Source: Taeniopygia guttata
Taxonomy: Eukaryota; Chordata; Aves; Passeriformes; Estrildidae
DNA: 64,000 nt
Assembly: GCF_048771995.1 (NCBI RefSeq)
Contig: NC_133063.1
Span: 8,961,001-9,025,000, forward strand
Direction: 5' to 3'
Shown: positions 1 through 9,920 of the stretch, one piece after another
How positions within the stretch are numbered: the stretch's first letter is position 1
Layout of the letters: every line of letters begins with the position of its first letter
Position numbers and translations under genes: made by a program
Notes under the pieces: generated by a model
The model's input: only the letters and a program-made list of their open reading frames with translations
Databases searched by the model: none
What the model was told of the DNA's origin: nothing

Positions 1-2511
1 AGTGATCGATTTCTGCAGCATAGTTTTCCTGTCTGACTTCATCCCAGGGTTGTCAATATGTTTATCTGCACCTGAAGCTCTCCCCTACACTCTGCAAATT
101 TGCTTAATGTCCCTTCGTTATCATTGCCCCCTACTAGTAGAGCTCACCAGTGTTATATTTCTGCATCATCCATTTTCAGCTGTTTTCATCCACAAAATCA
201 TTGAAAAATGCAGACTAGTTTGAGAACAGCCCAAATCTTCTCCTCTTCCATTCTCAACCCCAAAAGCAGCCATACCATTGCTCCTAAATGCAGGACTATA
301 GATCAGTCATTACTGCTGTATGTAGGTAGTGTCTTGTCAGAAACATAGGACTTAATTCTCAGAATTCTCAGAACTGATGTTCCCATTAAAATCAGATTCC
401 CTCCATGTGCATTACAGTAGGTTATGCAAACTTGTTTGGCTGGATGTACATGTCTCCATCCAGACTTCTAGTGGGCACTGTAAGCAAGGAATTATTACTG
501 TTCTTAGGTGGATATCTGAAAATTGGCCATGTGATTTGGGCTCTAAAAATAGTAAGTTCTCTGCACAGATGGAATGATGAATGACTGTGTCTGAAGCAGA
601 ATACAGGTTAGGTCAGATGAACCCAATTACATTTAAAACTATGTGAGCTGAATTGGTTTTTGATCTGGTCAGTGCTTCAGCTGTGTATGAGACCCTAGGA
701 TGTTGGTCTGTGTTTGCATCACGGTCTTTGAGCTTTGTCCTTACTGGTTTCTGATGGCCTGAGCTGATATGAACCAGCGGACCCCAGGAGAGAGAGAAAA
801 CACTGATCTAACTCAAACAGCACCACAGCTGACCAAACACTGGAGTGGGGCTTCTGAGGTTTTGGTTCTGCTGAAGATTTCTGTGTATCTCCAGTTTTAG
901 ATGAGCTTCTGCCACCCACCTCTACTTTGTCTTCCTACTCCAGAATTCAGAGTCTCTGGCTTGAAGACTGTGCAACACCAGCCCTAGGGGGACCCTGTTT
1001 ATTGTCATTTAACAAATGAACACTCTCCTTTACAAAGGGGTTGATTTTAGGCAGCCAGTGTTCCTACTTTTTTCTGTGCTCTCAGTTCACAGTCCTTTTT
1101 CTTCTGTGGTACATTCACCTATCAGAAAGATTGTTCCACTCAAATTTTCCACAGAAGCTTGAATATTTGTATCTTAGTATATTTGTATCTTAGTTATAAG
1201 TACAAAAAATGACAATACCATAGGGAACCTGAGTGAGGAGCCCATCATGCCCTTTTGAACTTGGTGATCTTACGGCTGTTTTCCAGCCTAAAAGGTGATA
1301 TAATTCTACATTCTCTGGTTAGGAGAGAGTGCTTCAAACTAAGTTCTTCATGATAAATAAGCTCAGTGGATGCCAGCCAGTTCAGTTCCCAGGCATCTAT
1401 TTACAAAAACCAATGTGTGCTCAGCTATGAGAAATAAGATATGTTTGCATGTGTATTTTATATATATTTAAATATGTGAATACTTTTTGGGTCTTCTGGA
1501 AGGAAATTCTGTTAAAATTGTATTCATAAATAGTTTCTCAGACATTTAAATAATATTAATCCCCATTTCAATTGTTAATATGTAACCTTTATAAAGAATA
1601 ATAATATTTTTTAACTATTTATGTGTCAGTGCTTTAACACAACAACTGCCAGGCAAGGCCTGAAATCACTATTTCTTGACTAGGATGTGACTGAATTGTA
1701 GAAGAAGGCCTGAAGAAGGCTTGAAATGCGAGCAAGGCAGATTTGGGATTAGAGATGAGGCAGTCCTTCCTGATAAAAATAGGTTTGCTGCCATGTTTCC
1801 AGTTTAGTCTCGTGCCTTGTAATATTTTACTGTACAATTAATGGCAGTTCAAGACAGAGACCATTCACACATTTTTGCTCTTATCCATCTTGCCTGGGAA
1901 GCAGTATGGGCTTGGTACAAGAATGAGAGAAGTGTTGTGCTGTGTTTCCTGCAGAGCTCTGCTGCTGTTTCTCCCTCTCTGTGTTACAGTTCAGGACTGC
2001 AGTAACAGCGTGGCTCTGCTCCTGCTTGGACACGGAGCCAAATATTTCCAGGTGTGCCCTGACAGTCACGGGGAAAGCTTTCATTTGTTCTGCAGTGAAG
2101 GTACCAATCACTTACAGAAGCTTTTCACAGCTAAGTTTTCTTTACTGAATGCTTGATTGCAAAGTTTCACTCTGATGTTCCTGAGGGAGTGCTGTAAAGT
2201 GTTTGTAGAACTTGCCAGTATTGACCTTTGTGAGTGAATTGAATTAAACTCTCTCCTGCATGTCCCTGAGGCACAGGCATGTCAGGACTGATCCGGGGAG
2301 AAATGGGGCTGCATTTGTTGATGGCAGCTGAGTTAATTGGTCTTGTGGTGCAGACGAGTGCCAGGCTTCTCTCCTTGCTCTCAGAAAAGTCAAGGAAAAT
2401 CAGTATCTGTCAGGAGATTTGGTTTTTCAAAGTGAGTAGGTTTTAGGTAAGCTTGTACATGCCAGAGACCCAAACCACACAATCCTTGGAGGCTGTTTTT
2501 TCAGTGATCAT
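1..2511. other. Unique AT-rich DNA, no gene seen
   Basis: No open frame exceeds about 93 codons and none resembles a known protein. I see no repeat tail, LTR end or RNA gene. The interval holds one perfect 16-bp tandem duplication (listed separately) and an AT-rich patch around 1450-1620. Intergenic or intronic background is the simplest reading. Confidence 0.7.
1163..1194. repeat. Perfect 16-bp tandem duplication
   Basis: The unit atatttgtatcttagt occurs twice in immediate tandem with no mismatch. This is a small replication-slippage type duplication with no visible function. Confidence 0.9.
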
Positions 2512-2558
2512 GGAGCCATAGACTCATTAAGGTTGGAAGAGGCCTCTATGATTTTGTG
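2512..2558 (-). mobile_element. CR1 LINE 3' tail fragment
   Basis: The plus strand reads like the reverse complement of the end of an avian CR1: a degraded 'atagaatcatt' tail followed by 'aaggttggaagaggcctct'. That phrase is highly characteristic of the CR1 3' untranslated region. Only about 45 bases remain, consistent with the usual severe 5' truncation of CR1. The element is on the minus strand, with its 3' end at the left. Confidence 0.6.
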
Positions 2559-4139
2559 TTAGATTTAAAATTGGGATGATCTCTAGAAGGAATAGGAATG
2601 ATGGGTGCAAGCAGCTCAGTTTTCAGCACATGTTCATTGCATATGCACTATTGTCCTGTAAGGTGATCAGAGCCTAATTTTCATATTTTACTGTGGCATG
2701 GAGATTATATGATCCGGTGTAATACCAATATAAATAAATAGACTCAGCTAGTGTTAGGACAAACAAGACAGAGAGGAGAGAAATGACCTTGCCAAAAGTA
2801 TTGCTTTGGCTGCATGGTGAGGGAATATGTGCTGAGTTTGGCATCTCTAGTCAAAACAACATCTCCTTCTTGTGTGCATCCTTTTGGATCAACTTTATCT
2901 CTTCTCTACTTTGTTGCACCTCTGCCTTGACTTTCCTAGTGACTTTAGTTTTGGCAAATACTGCAGGTTTTGGATTACAGCTCCACTTGGAAATTATGGA
3001 GCAAAAGTGTCAGGAAAGTTTTAAGAGTCTCATATTTACGCATGGACTGTCAAGTTATGGGAGAGTGTTCTGGATTCTTGGAGCAAGCAACTTTGCACTA
3101 TTTTATTCTTTATTAAAAGGCAAAGTGAAATGAAATAAATTCACATACAGGAATACAGTTTGTACTACTGATTCTGTAACTATGAATAGTTATAGAATAA
3201 ATAGGTGCCTCAGGAATAAATAGGTGCCTTTTGACTGTAGGCATGTAGCTGTAGGTCTGCCACAGAAATAGGGATATTATTTCAGAGGAGACACAGAGGC
3301 TGGAGCAGGGGGAATATCAGGCTGAATGGTAACATTAGATTGAAAAAAAAAACAAAACAAAAAGAGACCTGATGCAATCTTTTTACTAGAGGAAAGCAAG
3401 GACAATCAATGTTAAGCAACAGGGTTTTTCTGCAGACACTTGCTAATGTCAGCACAGTTCCCATCTCTTCCTCTTTGTTTCAAGAGCAGAGGACTCTGGC
3501 TGGAGTGTCAGGATCTGTCTTTTTTCCTTTCATACCTGTGGCTTGACTGCTCTTGTGCTCTCCAAGAGACAGAAAATACTCGGTTCTTTCCTCCTATTGC
3601 CTTGTACTTGTAGGACAGTTGTTGGTTCTACACACTGTGCATTTCCTACAAGTAAGGGCTGCTGCACCCCTTCTCCTACCCACAGCTGCTGCTGCTTTTC
3701 ATTAGTGTATTGAGGTATTTATTAGTGTATTTCATTAGTGCATTAGGAAGAGTCTGGATAGAGAAAGAGAAGCAGCTATGAATGCTGGCACTGGTCACTG
3801 GTTGTGACCGAGCTGCGCGCATTGGAAATGTTTCTCTATGAACAGGTAGCCAAATCACAAAGAATAAACTTTGACTTTTAGACAATCCCTCAAGTTTCCC
3901 AAACAGTTTCCAAACCAGATTGCTATCAGTGTGTGGAAGGTATAAAAAAACCCTCAGCAAACTCCTAGAAAGGCACAAATGTGGCTGTGAGTTTTGCCTG
4001 TAGTTTTCAAAATCACTCATCTTGAAATACACAAAGGGACACCAGAGGGACAGATCATCACCACAGCGAAAGTTTCTTCATTTTTTTCAATTCTTATCAC
4101 TCTGCTACTCTGCTAGGCAGAGCTTTTGCTCTGACACAG
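2559..4139. other. Unique DNA, no gene seen
   Basis: Two 116-118 codon open frames (2783-3133 plus; 3676-4032 minus) have no recognisable domain, and I treat them as chance. The interval has a 19-bp-period duplication at 3195-3229 and A-rich runs near 3345-3365. Nothing else is identifiable. Confidence 0.65.
3195..3229. repeat. Short tandem duplication, period 19 bp
   Basis: The 16-base string gaataaataggtgcct occurs twice, separated by three bases. It is a local duplication only. Confidence 0.85.
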
Positions 4140-4722
4140 GCATTACCTGAGGCTTTGTTCTGGATTTGTCTGGACTAGAGTTAATTTTCTTCATATGTCT
4201 AGTATGGACTGTGTTTTGGACTTTTGCTTAAGACAGGGCTGATAAAATGGAGATGTTTTTGTCATTACTAAGCAGGGCTTACAGAGAGACAAGGCCCTTT
4301 CTGCTTTTTTGTACTGCCAAGCTGGTGAGGAAGTTGGTAGGGAGGGTGGGGGGAGACACAGTCAGGGCAGGTGACCCAAATTGACCAAAGAGATGTTCCA
4401 GACCATCTGACATCCTGCTCAGTGTTTCAATCTGAGAGGAAGAAGGAGGAAAGAAGGCGGTATTTGGAGTGATGGTGTTTGTGTTGCCAAGTCACTGTGA
4501 AGTGGGATGAGGCCCTGCTGTCCTGGAGATTCCTGAACAGCTGCCTGCCCATGGGAAGCAGTGAATCAATTTATTGTTTTGCTTGTGTTTGTGGCTTTTG
4601 CTTCCCCTGTTAAATTGCCTTTATTGGAAACTTTGAGTTTTCTCATTTTTATTCTCCCACAATCCGCTGTTTGAGCAAATGGCTGTGTGGTCCTTTGGTG
4701 CCTGGGTTTAAACCACAACTGA
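4140..4722 (+). mobile_element. Old ERVL-like LTR
   Basis: This block follows the order of a widespread avian ERVL-type LTR. A 5' part reads like 'ctggactagagttaat'. The central part is 'gacccaaattgaccaaagagat', then 'cctgcccatgggaagcagtgaat'. A polyadenylation-side segment 'gttaaattgcctttatt' is followed by 'gagttttctcatttttattct'. The right end, near 4710-4722, reads 'gtttaaaccacaac', close to the canonical terminus. The retroviral sense is the plus strand. The 5' end is diverged, the TATA region is eroded, and I find no convincing target-site duplication, so the boundaries are approximate. No flanking internal retroviral sequence is visible, so it is most likely a solo LTR. The family assignment is from recalled similarity; the degree of decay suggests an old insertion. 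Confidence 0.75.
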
Positions 4723-6060
4723 CATACAGGTATTTCTGCATTGATGCAACACAGTATTTCAGCTTGGAGTAATGAGAATAGGCAGGAACATCTTGTCCTG
4801 GTAAGTAGTTTCATGGGTTTTTTTCAAATACACTCTAGAAAATGGTACAACTTTGTTTATGCCCAGTATAACATGATATATACTGCTGCACACGTTTGTG
4901 TTTGCCTTGCAGGGTGTCTGTTTTGTCCCTTTCACCACTCTGCATTAGCAGTGATAGAGCAAGAACAGTCCAAAAAAGCCTGAAAAGTTTAAAAAATAAT
5001 CTTGTTACATAATTAAAAAATGAGTGTGCAGTTCTAATCAATTTTTCTTAAGTACAAATAGAATTATATAGCTATATTTATACATACACACGTATTTGTA
5101 TGGATTTAACATATTTTTGTTTGAAGCAGCTCTGCTGATCAAACTCACTGCCAGACTGAGCAACCAACCTGACACTGTTCTCCCTCATCGCACAGCCTCA
5201 GGGGCACATGGGCATAGCTCACCACATGGGTAGTGCTGTCTGTAAGAATGTGGACACCCCTCTCAGGATGGATTTTTACTTTTATTTGTAAAAAACAGGT
5301 TTTGGAGTGGGACGACACAGAAGAGTTTGTGCATGGTACTTCAGGCAAACAAATCTCATGAGTGATGTGGGTTTTATGGTCAGGAAAGGCATGCTGTCTG
5401 CTGCAGGCAGTTCTTAGGCTTCTATTGCTTCTCCAGTGCTTTGCTATTTATCCCTTCCATTATGTCCACTTCACTGTGCTGCAGCAATGCTTCCAAAGGG
5501 CCTTGATCGAGTTTCTGCACAACAAAACTAAAATCAGGAAAAGTTTCAACTTAAGCAGATCTACGTTTAAATGCAATGTAAACAACAAACTAGAGATGGG
5601 ATAGCTGAACTGTAACCCTTCATACATACACATGCACATATATAGAGAGAGGGAAAAAATGCTTCCTGAATGTTGCATAAATTGTTGATATAACAGCATT
5701 TATGGAACTTGTCTGGTGATTAAGGTACCTAGAGACAGACAAATACATATCCCTGGGAGTATTTACTTTCAAACATGACCCATCACATTTGCTTGTTTGT
5801 ACAACTGCTGATTGTACAACTGCTAGGGTGCTGTCAATTCTGATAAAAGGTAGCACTGCCTAGCCATTTGACATGGAGGTGGGGATGGGCTGCTGAAATG
5901 GCTGTTTTCTTTTTCTTTTTAAATTCTCATGACCCAAAATGCCCTTTGTTTTGCCTAGATTTTAGCTGTGATAAATCCTCCTTTAGGCCTTGGTGAATGT
6001 CACAGAGCTGTGTGGGATTTTTTTAGCGAATTTATCCATGATCTGCTAGAGTGGCAACCT
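4723..6060. other. Unique DNA, no gene seen
   Basis: No recognisable coding sequence. A 15-bp-period duplication (ttgtacaactgct twice) lies at 5797-5825, and a short mixed ATA/CA-rich stretch lies at 5625-5645. Open frames of about 80 codons on both strands overlap one another and are not credible genes. Confidence 0.65.
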
Positions 6061-6062
6061 GT

Positions 6063-6290
6063 CTGTAGAAAGAGCACATAGATAAATGATAGACACATAG
6101 ATAGATAGATAGATAGATCAACAGATAGATAGATAGATACAGATATGTATAATATATGTGTGCATATATATATACACACACATATGTACACATATTGGCA
6201 GAAGGAAGGTAGCATCAGACAGATGCAGAAACAGATATATATATAATTATACATATATATATATTATATATATATATATATATACACACA
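6063..6290. repeat. Compound GATA / TA / CA microsatellite
   Basis: Interrupted (GATA)n runs at about 6098-6139 pass into alternating TA and CA/TG tracts at about 6140-6195. A second, longer TA/CA block lies at about 6235-6290. The whole is a compound microsatellite broken by a duplicated non-repetitive module, listed separately. It is likely length-polymorphic. Confidence 0.9.
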
Positions 6291-6330
6291 TTGACAGAAG
6301 GAAGGTAGCATCAGACAGATGTGGAAACAA
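6195..6330. repeat. 96-bp-period duplication inside the microsatellite
   Basis: A module of about 37 bases reading 'gaaggaaggtagcatcagac' plus flank appears at 6195-6231 and again at 6291-6330, with a few differences. Each copy follows a TA/CA tract. This looks like duplication of the microsatellite together with its unique flank, for example by slippage or unequal exchange. Confidence 0.85.
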
Positions 6331-6334
6331 GGAC

Positions 6335-8446
6335 TGAGGGGCAGAGTAATTTTGCACCCATGGCAATCTCTTCCATAGATCATTTGTGCTACATGGGAAG
6401 TCTGTGTCATTATCCAGACAAAATTACATGTCTGTGAGATTTGTCTGCAGCAGTGGGCTGCCTGCTATCATTGCTTCCCAGATAGCAGCTCGATTTATTA
6501 TCAACAACCTCACCAATGCCACAACACTGCTTCATGCTGCACCACGAGTGGCTGTGATGCTATAAGATGTGGCACCAAAGTTATGTAACAACAGTGCATA
6601 CCACAAATGGCTTCGTGGGACTTGATATAAGTGTAATCCATGGAGATTTACTGAGGGATTCGTGAACAAAGGCATGGCAGCATTTTCCTGTGTTTCCTTG
6701 AAGGAAGAGCTAAATGGACAAATTGGTGCCAAAGCACGCCTTTATCACATAAATGAAAACCCCAGGGGGAAATTTTGTTTATATCCTAAAAATTGTCAGT
6801 ATCACTTTGAAAAGGATTTCCATTGTCTCCTTTTGTTCCCTTTTGTTGTACTTTAACTGTGCTGTCTCAGCATTGCTTTGTTGTGTGACTGTGTAGCAAA
6901 AGGGAAAGATAATTCCATCAGCCAATAAACAGTGTGCTCCTTATGTAAATTTATTCATATTTACTCTTATTTATACTTTTGACCAAGCTCAAAAACCTCT
7001 TATATTCTCTGCTGACCATCAGAAGGCTAGCACTGCAGAGCAAAGAACCAGGCAAAACAAAAGTGTCTAAGCTGTGGGTTTGATGTGATATTTTCCTTTT
7101 TTTTTTTTAATTTTTAAAATTTTTTGGCAGTTGTGTTATTACCAGCTTTGTGTGTGCTGTCCCTTACAGAGATCCTGGTATCTGGTGTCCTTTGGGAGAA
7201 GGTAGAATTTCTGCAATTAATAACCATGTAGTAAGTTCTCACTCCTCCTTTCATCATTTCTGCACCCTTGGCTGATGACCTGCCACTGAGGATGTGAGCA
7301 GCACAGCCTTTCTTGGGTTATTATCTTACTGATTCCTTCCCAGAGACAATTAATTTTCTTATGAGGAGGAACTATCAGAGTCAGATCTAGGAAAAGACAA
7401 ACTCTTCCTTCTTCTGCTAGAGGGACTACTAAGCTTACTTCAATCTTATTCTTTGTTTGGAAGTTTTTTGGAGGCATGGTACAAACCTTCTAAACCCTGA
7501 TGGATAGTGAGGAAAGACTGGGGATATGTAAATAGCTGCACTAGGTTGAGGGAGGTTCACACAGTTGGTGGGAAGTCCTTAGGCATTCTGGTTCCACTGT
7601 TTTTGGCTTCCTCCTGGCAGAAACACAAATGGCAAGTCGAAGAACATTTCACAGTGTGCTTTGGATTCATGTAGGCAGTACTCTTCTGAACTAAACGTGG
7701 GAGGGAGGGAAGGAAGATGGAAAACTCAGCCATCTGTCAACATTTTTAAAGTCATATTGAGAAGGGACATTTTTATTCTCAGGGCTTTTGGAAAACTTTC
7801 CCTGACAGCACATTTCACAGAGGACACTTTCTGACAGGGACTGCTATCTATTTAGTGACACATCTGGGGAAGCAGATTGCACTGCGCAGAGCTGAAGTTC
7901 ACTGCAGGGCTATGAACAGTTCAGGGAAGTGGAAGATGGGAGGGGAAAAGAAGCTTGAAGCCATTCTTGTGGCTTGACTCTCACACTAAAGTGCATTTTT
8001 AGCCGGTGTTTACTCTCTGGGAATATCCACTGTCACTCAACAAAGTTCTGTAAACCTACAGACAAATTTTCTAATGCATACACTGATACTAATTAACAAA
8101 CTGAAAAAAACCCAACTCTCATGAAGATGGCTAAGCACTTACTTCCCTGGTAGTACAACCAATCCTCCCAACCTGCTCTGTCTCCCAGCTTTTTGTGTTT
8201 TTCAAAAAGCATGGAGGAGAAAAACTTAAAATAGGTAACAGAATCATCTGGATGTATTTTGCTTTTCAGGGGCAAAAAAAGCATTAATAGCAGCGATAGT
8301 AGTAGGACACAAAAAAATAGACTTTCTGTATTTCTTCCTGTATTTGCTGTGATGGAGCACACAGTCTCTTGTAATGCATTGTGCATGGATGTGAAAAAAA
8401 AAAAACACCTTCTGAATTTCCTGTTGTCCATTGTTACACTGAAAAT
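6335..8446. other. Unique DNA, no gene seen
   Basis: The interval has homopolymer tracts (T-rich at 7097-7125, A-rich at 8395-8405) and a 122-codon minus-strand open frame (8093-8461) with no recognisable motif. No repeat ends or RNA genes are visible. Confidence 0.6.
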
Positions 8447-8699
8447 ATTGTTTATGGTCAAGAAGGAAGCATATCAAGTAAGAAGTAAAGTGAGAAATTT
8501 ATTGTTAGAATCATTAAAATATTGAGAGACTCTTCAGTTTCATTTCATATCTAATTGTTGCAAAAATGAAGGAATAGCAATGTAGCTGGAGTACTGCTCT
8601 GAAATTGTCACAGACACACAGAGTCTCTGATTCATTTAACTCCTTTCCTTGATTCTGTGCTCACTCTTCTACTAGTTCATTTTATTCTAGAAATGCCAT

Positions 8700-8905
8700 A
8701 CTGTTGGAGGTCACAGTGGGATGTTACTGGAAGCTTGCAGCACCCAGAGTCCTTTGCCAGGAAGAACATTCATGTTATGAATTCTTCTTGGTCCCTCTAG
8801 GATCACTTGGGATAATTTCTATATGTTGATGATTTGTATATGTTGATGATCATTTGTATATGCTGCTCTCTTCCTACACTGGTCTGCAGCTCCAAGCTGC
8901 ATCCA
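8700..8905 (+). pseudogene. ERV pol (reverse transcriptase) remnant, copy A
   Basis: The frame starting at 8822 encodes Tyr-Val-Asp-Asp, the catalytic YVDD box of retroviral reverse transcriptase, preceded by Leu and followed by Leu. Upstream in the same frame there is a block ending His-Pro-Glu-Ser-Phe. The distance from its last residue to the YVDD tyrosine is 22 residues, which I believe is the spacing normal for gamma-like retroviral pol. Two in-frame stop codons lie between the blocks, and a short duplication (tatatgttgatgat repeated) follows the YVDD box. The fragment is dead. It runs on the plus strand, opposite to the adjoining LTR. Confidence 0.65.
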
Positions 8906-9005
8906 AATTAAATACATCCTGGGCCATCTCAGTATGTTCTCTCTGTCCTGTTCATGACCCCTGAACCCATCTTGCGCAGCTCCAGGTTCACACTTCAGCT
9001 GACTG

Positions 9006-9532
9006 TGTGTTCTGGTTTGAAAGCAAAACCAGTGAGAGACTCTAAGTCAGAAATACAATTTATTAGGAAAAGGGAAAAGAAACAAAACACATGCAATAAC
9101 ACAAAAGAAAAACCACTGACAGAGTCAGAATACAACCTGGCACCCCTTTGGCCAGTGTGTTGGTAGCAGTCCAAATTGGAGTAGCTGCAGTCCTGCTGGA
9201 GTGGCAGATGTGGTTCTGTTGGAGCAGGATCCTGTAGATGGGTGTAGTCTTCTTCTGATGTTCCAGTGGAAAACTTCAGCTGTTCCTCTTGGGAACCTGT
9301 GGGAAGGCTGGCTCTGATGTCCCCAGGGCCCAGATTATATCCAGGTAGGAATGCTTGGATCCTCCCTGTGGGCAGAGCATCTCACAATGGGATGTTACAG
9401 TTCTTATCAGTCACACTGTGACATTTAATACCCATTATCAGCAGATGTGTCTGGAGGACTGGTTGTGGAAGAGATAAGAAAACTGCCCCCTTAACAGAAG
9501 ACAACTGCCATACAGATGGCAAATAGAATACA
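9006..9532 (-). mobile_element. ERV LTR, copy A (3' LTR by context)
   Basis: Read on the minus strand, this begins TGTATTCTATTTGCC at 9532 and ends ...CCAGAACACA at 9006-9008, giving TG...CA termini. A TATA-like ATATAATC lies at about 9334-9340 and an AATAAA polyadenylation signal at 9059-9064, in the right order for U3-R-U5. Just outside the 5' end on the minus strand is a purine-rich GAGAAGCAAGA, suitable as a polypurine tract, which suggests this was a 3' LTR with internal sequence to its right. It is about 97-98% identical to copy B by eye count. The exact left boundary is uncertain by two bases because of a TG repeat. Confidence 0.75.
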
Positions 9533-9920
9533 TCTTGCTTCTCAATCTGGGACACCGTGGGCAGTCTCTTTGCAGCTGTGTTCCTCCATGCCACATCCTG
9601 TGTCCTCCTCAAGCCTCTGCTGTCCTGCCAGGCCTGGGTTTGTCAGGACTTTGTCATCAATTTGCTGTTGTATGAATCTCATTGCACATGGAGTAGCAGC
9701 TTGTCATTGCTGTCTATGCAAAACTATGGTCGTACCACACCAGGAGAAGCAAAAGCAAAACAGAACAGGCACAGAGGTACCTGATCAGCCAGAGGAATTG
9801 CTGTCACAGCCAAGATAAGCAACATAAAGCTACAGACAGGTCAAAGAAAGTTCAGAGAGGGCAAACCTGAGAGGCCTCAGTTCACAGGTCTTGCACATTG
9901 CTTGCAAAGCTTACAATCTT
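9533..9920 (-). pseudogene. Probable ERV internal 3' end (env tail region), copy A
   Basis: This sequence lies just upstream (minus strand) of the LTR and its purine-rich tract, where the end of env would be. On the minus strand it gives a hydrophobic stretch (around 9745-9840) followed by a frame ending in an amphipathic tail, interrupted by stop codons. That is compatible with a transmembrane-subunit tail, but no diagnostic motif is present, so the env label is an inference from position. Copy B has the same region plus 243 bases. Confidence 0.4.

Larger units (their letters stand above)
8447..9920. repeat. Composite ERV segment, copy A of a direct duplication
   Basis: This segment is homologous, in the same orientation, to 41739-43456. 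Three parts lie in the same order in both: a plus-strand pol remnant, a minus-strand LTR, and minus-strand sequence upstream of that LTR. From about 8795 to 9865 the copies are nearly identical; by eye I count about a dozen differences across the LTR. The stretches at 8458-8560 and 8613-8790 are clearly more diverged. Both copies share the same junction between oppositely oriented parts, so they descend from one composite ancestor rather than two independent simple insertions. Copy A lacks 243 bases present in copy B. Confidence 0.9.
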
